A stretch of DNA of 5,895 bases from Oscillospiraceae bacterium (GTDB lineage: Bacteria; Bacillota; Clostridia; Oscillospirales; Ruminococcaceae): the NCBI GenBank assembly GCA_018055565.1, contig JAGPHI010000073.1, forward strand, positions 1 through 5,895. The letters run 5' to 3'. The position numbers were made by a program, and so were the translations under genes. Below, piece by piece: positions 1 to 5,895 of the stretch. The stretch's first letter is position 1. Every line of letters begins with the position of its first letter. A model generated the notes under the pieces. That model was given only the letters and a program-made list of their open reading frames with translations, ran no database searches and was not told the origin of the DNA.

Positions 1-1069
<1,069 letters not shown>

Positions 1070-1093
1070 AATACAAAATGCAATTCAATATGC

Positions 1094-1132
1094 AATAGCA
1101 GTGCTTTGCTTTTTCGGCAAAACACTGCTATT
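1094..1132 (+). repeat. long near-perfect hairpin in the ligA-gatC gap
   Basis: The left arm AATAGCAGTGCTTTGC (1094-1109) and right arm GCAAAACACTGCTATT (1117-1132) form a 16-bp stem with a single C/A mismatch and a 7-base loop, TTTTTCG. The right arm is followed by TCCGAAAAAAG instead of a T-run, so it is not a standard intrinsic terminator on the + strand, and no T-run flanks it on the - strand either. The loop plus next base (TTTTTCGG, 1110-1117) can also pair with CCGAAAAA (1134-1141) just before the gatC ribosome binding site, giving a weaker competing structure. Its position inside a likely transcript suggests RNA processing, stability or translation control of gatC, but this is inference. 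Confidence 0.75.
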
Positions 1133-1140
1133 TCCGAAAA

Positions 1141-1149
1141 AAGAAAGGG
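1141..1149 (+). promoter_or_regulatory. ribosome binding site of gatC
   Basis: AAGAAAGGG lies 8 bases before the ATG at 1158. It supports this start over the longer open frame from 1062, whose extra residues would run through the hairpin and match nothing expected of GatC. Confidence 0.7.
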
Positions 1150-1157
1150 TTGTTAGA

Positions 1158-1436
1158 ATGGAAATAGATGTAAGGCATATCGCGAAGCTGGCGATGCTAA
1201 AAATCCCCGAAAACGAAATCGATTCAATGGCTGCTGAAATGCAGGATATCATTGCAATGGTGGAGCGCTTGCCCGATATCGGCACGCTTGAAACATTGCT
1301 AAACACGCAAGACACCATGCAATTGCGCGAAGATGTTATCACAGCATCCTATCCACGCGACGAAATGATGGCAAATGTGCCGCGCACGGTAGCAGGTTGT
1401 ATCGTTGTGCCAAAAACAGTGGAGGAATCCGTTTGA
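1158..1436 (+). CDS. gatC: Asp-tRNA(Asn)/Glu-tRNA(Gln) amidotransferase subunit C
   Basis: GatC is the small subunit of the GatCAB amidotransferase; in the family it wraps around GatA and GatB, helps GatA fold and stabilises the complex in the cytoplasm. The product has 92 residues, close to the usual 95 or so. It starts MEIDVRHIAKLAMLKIPENEI, matching the family opening (HIAKLA-L-I-E-E). It continues with an amphipathic helix of about residues 17-35 (AEMQDIIAMVERL), the conserved LRED near residue 55, and a C-terminal block ANVPRTVAGCIVVPKTVE matching the family's NAP..-G-FVVPKVVE, with Val in place of the usual Ala. I chose ATG 1158 because of the ribosome binding site and because the family N-terminus begins there. 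gatA follows after a 106-base gap, longer than expected in a tight operon. Function is firm by homology recalled from the family and by the adjacent gatA and gatB. Confidence 0.95.
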   Translation: MEIDVRHIAKLAMLKIPENEIDSMAAEMQDIIAMVERLPDIGTLETLLNTQDTMQLREDVITASYPRDEMMANVPRTVAGCIVVPKTVEESV

Positions 1437-1460
1437 AAGCGTAATCTTTCAAATCGGGTT

Positions 1461-1518
1461 TTGCGGCTTTGCAGCAATAAAACAGCGGCAAATTTGCCAC
1501 AAGCGTAAAGCGCTGCAA
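1461..1518 (+). repeat. cluster of short inverted repeats in the gatC-gatA gap
   Basis: The 106-base gap between gatC and gatA holds several overlapping inverted repeats. One is a perfect 12-base palindrome, GGCAAATTTGCC (1487-1498). A second is TTGCAGC (1469-1475) matching GCTGCAA (1512-1518), which would enclose the palindrome. A third is a small hairpin at 1461-1477 with a 3-base loop and one G/A mismatch. AGCG/CGCT (1502-1505 and 1511-1514) competes with the second pairing. None is followed by a T-run. They could be an RNA structure upstream of gatA or a protein binding site; short stems like these also arise by chance, so confidence is low. Confidence 0.35.
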
Positions 1519-1525
1519 TTCCCCA

Positions 1526-1532
1526 GAAAGGA
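1526..1532 (+). promoter_or_regulatory. ribosome binding site of gatA
   Basis: GAAAGGA sits 10 bases before ATG 1543. The spacing is slightly long but acceptable. It supports 1543 over the upstream in-frame TTG at 1405, which lies inside gatC. Confidence 0.65.
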
Positions 1533-1542
1533 ATATAATAAA

Positions 1543-2991
1543 ATGAATTTATATGAAAAATCGGCTACCGAACTTGCCGCAATGCTGCGTAAAAAAGAAA
1601 TTAGCGCAGTGGAAATCGCCCATTCTTCGCTACAGCGTATCGACGATACGGAGGGCGATATCGCCGCCTACTTAACCGTTGCACGTGCATCGGCGCTGGA
1701 AAGCGCCGCCGCGGTGGATGCCAAAATTGCCAAAGGCGAGGCTATTGGCGCGCTTGCAGGCATCCCTGTGGCAATCAAAGATAATATCTGCACCAAAGGC
1801 ATCACCACCAGCTGCGGCTCTAAAATACTGGAAAATTTTGTGCCGCCTTACAATGCAACAGTAATAGAAAAGCTGGCGGAGGCAGACGCAGTGATGGCCG
1901 GCAAATTAAACATGGACGAATTTGCTATGGGCAGCTCTTGCGAAAATTCGCATTTTAAGCAAACGCACAATCCGTGGGATTTATCCCGTGTGCCTGGCGG
2001 CTCCTCAGGCGGCAGCGCCGCTACCGTTGCGGCTTTGCAGGTTCCACTTTCGTTAGGCTCTGATACCGGCGGGTCGGTGCGCTGCCCCGCAAGCCTTTGT
2101 GGCATTGTAGGTTTAAAGCCTACATATGGCGCGATTTCGCGCTTTGGGCTTGTGGCATTTGCTTCTTCGCTGGACCAAATTGGCACGTTTGCGCGCACGG
2201 TGGATGATACGGCGCTTTTGTTTGGCGCTATCTGCGGCGCGGATAAAGCGCACGATGCCACCAGCAAGGATTACACCTTTACAGGCATTCATGGTGAAAT
2301 GAAAGGCCTGCGCGTGGGCTTGCCCCGCGAATATTTTACAAGCGGCATTACAAACGAAGTGAAAGCAAGCGTATTAAAGGCGGCAGATACACTTAAGGCG
2401 CTTGGCGCGGAAATCATAGACGTTTCGCTGCCGTCCACCGATTATGCACTGTCGGCTTATTACATTATTTCATCGGCAGAAGCATCGTCTAACCTTGCAC
2501 GCTACGATGGCGTAAAATACGGCTATGCCTCAAAAACAGGCTCTGGCCTCAACGATTTATACCTCAACACCCGCAGCGAGGGCTTTGGTGCAGAGGTGAA
2601 GCGTCGTATTTTATTGGGCACGTATGTGCTGTCCAGCGGATATTTTGACGCATATTATAAGCGCGCAAAAATGCTGCAGCACAATATATCAACCGAGTTT
2701 GATGCGGCCTTTGCCCAATGTGATGTATTGCTAACGCCCACGGTGCCGTATACCGCCTTTAAACTGGGCGAAAAAGTGAGCGACCCTGTGGCGATGTATG
2801 CCGCGGATATTTGCACCGTTACGGTCAATATCGCGGGCTTGCCTGCCATAAGCGTGCCATGCGGCTTTGGCGCGGACAAAATGCCTATCGGCATGCAGCT
2901 GATTGGCCCGAAATTCAGCGAAAGCAATTTGCTTGCCGTTGCCAAAGCGTATGAAACGGCTTGCGGCGGCTTTGCAGTAAAGGAGGCGTAA
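1543..2991 (+). CDS. gatA: Asp-tRNA(Asn)/Glu-tRNA(Gln) amidotransferase subunit A (glutamine amidase)
   Basis: GatA hydrolyses glutamine to release ammonia, which passes to GatB to amidate the misacylated tRNA. The 482-residue product has the usual length (about 485) and carries the amidase signature at about residues 151-196 (PGGSSGGSAATVAAL, then GSDTGGSVRCPAS, then GIVGLKPTYG). The Ser-cisSer-Lys triad of this family is complete: Lys79 in AIKD, Ser154 in GGSSGG and Ser178 in DTGGS, at the same positions I recall for the Staphylococcus aureus enzyme. The C-terminal block (DICTVTVNIAGLPAISVP, then PIGMQLIGPKF) is also typical. The start MNLYEKSATEL matches the family opening; the frame stays open back to 1405, but that extension overlaps gatC and has no family match. 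The stop is 5 bases before gatB, and the gatB ribosome binding site lies inside the end of gatA, so the two are probably translationally linked. Confidence 0.98.
   Translation: MNLYEKSATELAAMLRKKEISAVEIAHSSLQRIDDTEGDIAAYLTVARASALESAAAVDAKIAKGEAIGALAGIPVAIKDNICTKGITTSCGSKILENFVPPYNATVIEKLAEADAVMAGKLNMDEFAMGSSCENSHFKQTHNPWDLSRVPGGSSGGSAATVAALQVPLSLGSDTGGSVRCPASLCGIVGLKPTYGAISRFGLVAFASSLDQIGTFARTVDDTALLFGAICGADKAHDATSKDYTFTGIHGEMKGLRVGLPREYFTSGITNEVKASVLKAADTLKALGAEIIDVSLPSTDYALSAYYIISSAEASSNLARYDGVKYGYASKTGSGLNDLYLNTRSEGFGAEVKRRILLGTYVLSSGYFDAYYKRAKMLQHNISTEFDAAFAQCDVLLTPTVPYTAFKLGEKVSDPVAMYAADICTVTVNIAGLPAISVPCGFGADKMPIGMQLIGPKFSESNLLAVAKAYETACGGFAVKEA
2979..2986 (+). promoter_or_regulatory. 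ribosome binding site of gatB
   Basis: AAAGGAGG is a near-complete anti-16S match, 10 bases before ATG 2997. It lies within the last codons of gatA and selects 2997 over the longer in-frame opening at 2961. Confidence 0.85.
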
Positions 2992-2996
2992 ACAAA

Positions 2997-4439
2997 ATGA
3001 CCAATCAATACGAAATTGTTGTAGGCTTAGAGGTTCACGCCGAGCTTTGCACGAAAACCAAGATTTTTTGCGGCTGTAAAAATGCATTTGGTGCAGAGGT
3101 GAACACGCTTTGCTGCCCTGTTTGCATGGGCATGCCCGGCACGCTGCCTGTTTTAAATAAGCAAGTGGTGGATTATGCCATCAAAATGGGACATGCGCTG
3201 CATTGCAGCATCAACCGCGTTACAAAAAACGACCGTAAAAACTATTTTTATCCCGATTTGCCCAAAGCCTATCAGATTAGCCAGTTTGACATTCCTCTTT
3301 GTGGCCAGGGCCATTTGGACATATTGCTGGGCGATGATGTGAAGCGAATCGGCATTACGCGCATTCATATTGAAGAGGATGCCGGCAAGCTGATTCACGA
3401 CGATAATTTTGAGGGCACATTGGCAGATTACAATCGCTGCGGCGTGCCGCTGATTGAAATTGTGTCCGAGCCGGACATGCGCTCTGCGGCTGAGGCAAAG
3501 GCCTATCTTGAAACCATTACAGGCATTTTAGTATATCTGGGCGTATCCGATGCAAAAATGCAGGAGGGCAGCGTGCGCGCGGACGTAAACGTGTCGGTGC
3601 GGCCTGTTGGGCAAAAAGAATTTGGCACGCGCACAGAGATGAAAAACGTGAACAGCTTTGGCGCTGTGTATCGTGCTATTGAATTTGAATCTGCACGGCA
3701 GATAGAAGTGCTGGAAAACGGCGGCGTAATCAATCAAGAAACACGCCGCTGGGACGACGCAAAAGGCGTGAGCATTTTGATGCGCTCCAAAGAAGATGCG
3801 CAGGATTACCGCTATTTTCCCGATCCCGATTTGCTGACCTTTGAGGTAAGCGAAAAGCATGTGCAGGAATTGCACGACAGCGTGCCTGAGCTGCCGCTGG
3901 CCAAAACCCTGCGTTATATCAATGAATATAAGCTCCCGCGCGATGATGCGCAGCTTTTGGCACAAAACAAATTGCGCGCCGATTTCTTTGATGCTTGCGC
4001 GGCACAAAAGCGCTGCGATGCAAAGGCGCTGGCCAACTGGATTAACGTGGAAATTGCAAAATACCTCAACGAGCGCCGCATAGAGATAAGCGACACGGCT
4101 TTAACGCAAAACAATTTAACCACGATGGTGGAGCTGATTGAAACAGGCGTGATATCCAACACAGCCGCCAAAACCGTGCTTGAAATCATTTTAGAGCAGG
4201 ATGTGCAGCCAAAGCAAATTGTAGAGGAAAAAGGCTTGGCACAAATTAGTGATTCCGGCGCGCTTTCGGCGATTGTAGAGGGCATTCTTGCGGCCAATGC
4301 CAAAGCTGTAGAAGATTATAAAAATGGCAAAACCAATGTTGTGGGCTTTTTAGTGGGCCAATGCATGAAAAACAGCAAAGGGCAGGGCAATCCCGCGATG
4401 ATGCGCGATATGGTAGTGGCTGCTATTGAAAAAATGTAA
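2997..4439 (+). CDS. gatB: Asp-tRNA(Asn)/Glu-tRNA(Gln) amidotransferase subunit B
   Basis: GatB binds the misacylated tRNA, activates the side-chain carboxylate with ATP, and uses ammonia channelled from GatA to make Gln-tRNA(Gln) and/or Asn-tRNA(Asn). The product has 480 residues, normal for the family (about 476). The N-terminal cradle domain opens with YEIVVGLEVHAEL (5-17) and holds the cysteine cluster FCGC...CCPVCMGMPGTLPVLN (Cys25, 27, 40 and 43), a zinc site in many homologues. Conserved blocks follow: KNYFYPDLPKAYQISQFD (81-98), HIEEDAGK (124-131), GVPLIEIVSEPD (149-160), EGSVRADVNVS (190-200), EMKNVNSF (214-221) and YRYFPDPDL (271-279). The tail from about 330 is the helical YqeY-like domain that contacts the tRNA elbow, ending with FLVGQCMKNSKGQGNP (451-466). 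All blocks are intact. A terminator hairpin follows 30 bases after the stop, so this is probably the last gene of its transcript. Confidence 0.98.
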   Translation: MTNQYEIVVGLEVHAELCTKTKIFCGCKNAFGAEVNTLCCPVCMGMPGTLPVLNKQVVDYAIKMGHALHCSINRVTKNDRKNYFYPDLPKAYQISQFDIPLCGQGHLDILLGDDVKRIGITRIHIEEDAGKLIHDDNFEGTLADYNRCGVPLIEIVSEPDMRSAAEAKAYLETITGILVYLGVSDAKMQEGSVRADVNVSVRPVGQKEFGTRTEMKNVNSFGAVYRAIEFESARQIEVLENGGVINQETRRWDDAKGVSILMRSKEDAQDYRYFPDPDLLTFEVSEKHVQELHDSVPELPLAKTLRYINEYKLPRDDAQLLAQNKLRADFFDACAAQKRCDAKALANWINVEIAKYLNERRIEISDTALTQNNLTTMVELIETGVISNTAAKTVLEIILEQDVQPKQIVEEKGLAQISDSGALSAIVEGILAANAKAVEDYKNGKTNVVGFLVGQCMKNSKGQGNPAMMRDMVVAAIEKM

Positions 4440-4469
4440 TACAGTTTCCCACCAATAATACAGCAGATA

Positions 4470-4514
4470 AAAAGAGATGTACCATCTTGTTTGATGGTGC
4501 ATCTCTTTTATTTT
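4470..4514 (+). terminator. strong intrinsic terminator after gatB, possibly bidirectional
   Basis: AAAAGAGATGTACCATC (4470-4486) pairs with GATGGTGCATCTCTTTT (4493-4509) as a 17-bp stem with one T/G wobble and a 6-base TTGTTT loop. The right arm ends CTTTTATTTT, giving a T-rich tail on the + strand. On the - strand the hairpin is also followed by a T-run, since the left arm starts after a run of five A. It separates the gatCAB transcript from the sporulation genes. Confidence 0.9.
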
Positions 4515-4527
4515 GATTCTTCTATAA

Positions 4528-4560
4528 ATGACATATTTTTCCACTTTTGCGGTTTATACT
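4528..4560 (+). promoter_or_regulatory. candidate spoIIGA promoter with a 21-bp spacer
   Basis: ATGACA (4528-4533) differs from the -35 consensus TTGACA at one base, and TATACT (4555-4560) differs from the -10 consensus TATAAT at one base. They are 21 bp apart instead of about 17. The Bacillus subtilis spoIIG promoter is known for near-consensus elements set 22 bp apart, read by sigma-A RNA polymerase only with phosphorylated Spo0A. The expected transcript start, near 4567, leaves a leader of about 28 bases before TTG 4595. No clean Spo0A box (TGTCGAA) is seen nearby; the reverse strand reads TGTCATT over the -35, a poor match. The call rests on the two hexamers and the gene they precede. Confidence 0.45.
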
Positions 4561-4579
4561 GATAAACAGGATGTCACGC

Positions 4580-4586
4580 GAGGGGG
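4580..4586 (+). promoter_or_regulatory. ribosome binding site that decides the spoIIGA start
   Basis: GAGGGGG is followed after 8 bases by TTG 4595. Neither of the other in-frame candidates, TTG 4547 and ATG 4571, has a usable site at proper spacing: the AGG before 4571 directly abuts the ATG. Confidence 0.65.
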
Positions 4587-4594
4587 TTTATTGC

Positions 4595-5461
4595 TTGCGG
4601 CCCATTGTTTATGTGGATGTGCTTTTTATTACAAATGCGCTGATTGGCTATTTTACGCTGCTTGCAACGAGCAAACTGTGCGGCGAAAAGCCCATGCCCC
4701 TGCGCTTAACGCTTGGCGCTGTGGCGGCAGGGTTTGCGTCATGCATTATTTTTGTGCCGCTTGGCAACGCGATTTTGTGGATATTTAAAATTGGCACTGC
4801 GGTGTTAATCTGCGTGTTAAGCTTTCGGTTTACCAAAGCGCGTTCGCTTGCAAAGGCGGTGGTGTGGTATCTGCTTTTAAACTTTGCGCTTGCAGGCACG
4901 GTGTTTGCAATGCAATATTATTTTTCGCCGCAGGGCATCGAAATGCACAATCTTACGTTATATTTTAATGTTTCTCCGATTGTTTTGCTTCTAAGTGTTT
5001 TGGTAGTGTATCTTGCGGTTACGCTAATATGTCTTATTTTTGCACGCCCGCAGGCGCAGTTGATTGCCGATGTGGCGTTTCGTTGTGGGGACAAAGAGGT
5101 CAATTGCAAGGCGCTTGTAGATTCGGGCTTTTCGGTAAAGGATCCCATCAGCGGGCAAGAGGCATTTATGGTGTCTTATAGCGATGTAAAGCATTTTTTG
5201 CCGGCAGATATATCCCAAATGCTTTTGCTGTATCTGCTGCGCGGCGTGGCAGAGCAAAACAATCATTTTCGGTTAATTTGTGTGCATACAGCCGCGGGCA
5301 CAAAGGCTTTGCCAGCTGTAAAGGCAACAGACATTACAGTAAAAATCGGGCATAAAACCGCAATTTTCCCAAGCGCACTTGCCGTATTTACAAACGAGCC
5401 TTTGGCAGGCGGCAGCTTTGGCGCAATCATTGGCATGCAATTTGCCAAAACCTGTTTGTAA
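4595..5461 (+). CDS. spoIIGA: SpoIIGA, membrane aspartic protease that activates pro-sigma-E
   Basis: SpoIIGA sits in the sporulation septum and removes the N-terminal pro-sequence of sigma-E in the mother cell after a signal from the forespore (SpoIIR). The 288-residue product (about 309 in B. subtilis) opens [20 protein letters not shown], fitting the family start. It has five likely membrane segments at about 4-25, 38-57, 60-77, 86-107 and 127-150, then a soluble protease domain. The catalytic aspartate should be Asp176 in [14 protein letters not shown]. The family usually has Asn after the Gly (D-T/S-G-N); here it is Phe179. [17 protein letters not shown] (231-247) resembles the family's later conserved block. 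The start is TTG 4595, chosen for its ribosome binding site, family fit and the predicted transcript start; the frame is open back to TTG 4547, which would add 16 residues. sigE begins 16 bases after the stop, the classic enzyme-substrate pairing. Confidence 0.92.
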   Translation: MRPIVYVDVLFITNALIGYFTLLATSKLCGEKPMPLRLTLGAVAAGFASCIIFVPLGNAILWIFKIGTAVLICVLSFRFTKARSLAKAVVWYLLLNFALAGTVFAMQYYFSPQGIEMHNLTLYFNVSPIVLLLSVLVVYLAVTLICLIFARPQAQLIADVAFRCGDKEVNCKALVDSGFSVKDPISGQEAFMVSYSDVKHFLPADISQMLLLYLLRGVAEQNNHFRLICVHTAAGTKALPAVKATDITVKIGHKTAIFPSALAVFTNEPLAGGSFGAIIGMQFAKTCL

Positions 5462-5469
5462 GGAAAGGA
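5460..5469 (+). promoter_or_regulatory. ribosome binding site of sigE
   Basis: AAGGAAAGGA overlaps the spoIIGA stop codon and lies 8 bases before ATG 5478, suggesting that translation of protease and substrate is coupled. Confidence 0.75.
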
Positions 5470-5477
5470 TCGTAAAT

Positions 5478-5895
5478 ATGTTTAAAAAAATCAAGGCAAT
5501 TTTTAAAAATTATTGGGAAAAGCTGTGCATCTGCGTGGCGCTGCCGGACTATATTTACTATATCAACGGCTCAGAAACGCTGCCCGCCCCTTTAAGCGCG
5601 GAGGAAGAGCGCATTGTATTTGCGGGGCTTGAAGAGGGCAGGCAAAGCTGCCGCGATTTGCTGATTGTACATAATTTGCGCTTGGTGGTGTATATTGCCA
5701 AAAAATTTGAATCCAGCGGCATCCCGATAGAGGACATTATCTCTATCGGTACCATCGGATTGATTAAGGCGGTCAACACGTTTGTGCCGTCCAAAAACAT
5801 TAAGTTGGCCACTTATGCCAGCCGCTGTATTGAAAACGAAATCCTGATGTATCTGCGCAAAAGCTCAAATCGCAGGCAGGAAAGCAGCATTGACG
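5478..5895 (+). CDS. sigE: pro-sigma-E, early mother-cell sporulation sigma factor (3' end outside the window)
   Basis: Sigma-E directs RNA polymerase to early mother-cell sporulation genes. It is made as an inactive membrane-bound precursor that SpoIIGA cleaves. The first 139 residues are present. The pro-sequence [20 protein letters not shown] is basic and amphipathic, suited to membrane binding. It runs to [15 protein letters not shown], where Tyr27 and Tyr28 fall at the same positions as in B. subtilis pro-sigma-E, whose cleavage is near residue 27. Region 2.1 is [13 protein letters not shown] (65-77), region 2.2 is [15 protein letters not shown] (85-99), and regions 2.3/2.4 are [19 protein letters not shown] (109-127), all nearly identical to the B. 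subtilis protein as recalled. Region 4 lies beyond the window. Sigma-K is related and also has a pro-sequence, but the YYI-GSE-LP-PL motif and the spoIIGA neighbour decide for sigma-E. Confidence 0.97.
   Translation, partial: MFKKIKAIFKNYWEKLCICVALPDYIYYINGSETLPAPLSAEEERIVFAGLEEGRQSCRDLLIVHNLRLVVYIAKKFESSGIPIEDIISIGTIGLIKAVNTFVPSKNIKLATYASRCIENEILMYLRKSSNRRQESSID

Noticed and set aside
1534..1539. Perfect TATAAT just before gatA
   Set aside because: No -35 element lies at a suitable distance (CGCTGC at 17 bp), and the transcript would start at the start codon. It is probably an AT-rich spacer.
1405..1542. N-terminal extension of GatA from TTG 1405
   Set aside because: It overlaps the gatC end and adds 46 residues without family match; the recognised GatA start is at 1543.
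1848..2267. Long reverse-strand open frames inside ligA, gatA, gatB and spoIIGA (for example this one)
   Set aside because: They lie wholly inside well-supported genes, show no recognisable family features, and follow from the codon bias of the real genes.
4350..4544. Reverse-strand frame across the gatB end and terminator
   Set aside because: It runs through the terminator hairpin, starts inside a promoter-like region, and its product shows no recognisable family.

Overview
This window carries the end of a DNA ligase gene, a complete gatCAB set for transfer RNA-dependent amidotransferase, and the start of a spoIIGA-sigE sporulation pair, all on the + strand. The SpoIIGA/pro-sigma-E pair occurs only in endospore-forming Firmicutes. 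Together with moderate GC content, strong purine-rich ribosome binding sites and NAD-dependent ligase next to gatCAB, it points to a spore former in the Clostridia. A relative of the Oscillospiraceae/Ruminococcaceae is my guess from sequence style; this was not tested by a search.

Layout. Bases 1-1069 are the 3' part of ligA (start lies upstream of the window). An 88-base gap with a long, near-perfect hairpin leads to gatC (1158-1436). A second gap of 106 bases, rich in short inverted repeats, leads to gatA (1543-2991), and gatB (2997-4439) follows after only 5 bases. A strong terminator hairpin (4470-4509) closes this block. A 155-base non-coding interval then holds the terminator and a candidate sporulation promoter with an unusually long spacer. 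It is followed by spoIIGA (best start TTG at 4595, ending at 5461) and, 16 bases later, the 5' part of sigE (5478 to the window end).

How the genes work together. LigA seals nicks in replicated or repaired DNA. GatA, GatB and GatC form one enzyme that converts misacylated Glu-tRNA(Gln) and/or Asp-tRNA(Asn) to Gln-tRNA(Gln) and/or Asn-tRNA(Asn), which implies that the cell relies on the indirect route for at least one of these. SpoIIGA is the membrane protease that removes the pro-sequence of sigma-E in the mother cell, so the last two genes are an enzyme and its substrate in one unit.

Nothing here looks like a wholly new system. The genes are intact and ordinary for their families. The points worth a second look are the ligA-gatC hairpin, the long-spacer promoter before spoIIGA, the non-ATG start of spoIIGA, its altered active-site neighbourhood (DSGF), and the gatB-spoIIGA junction.
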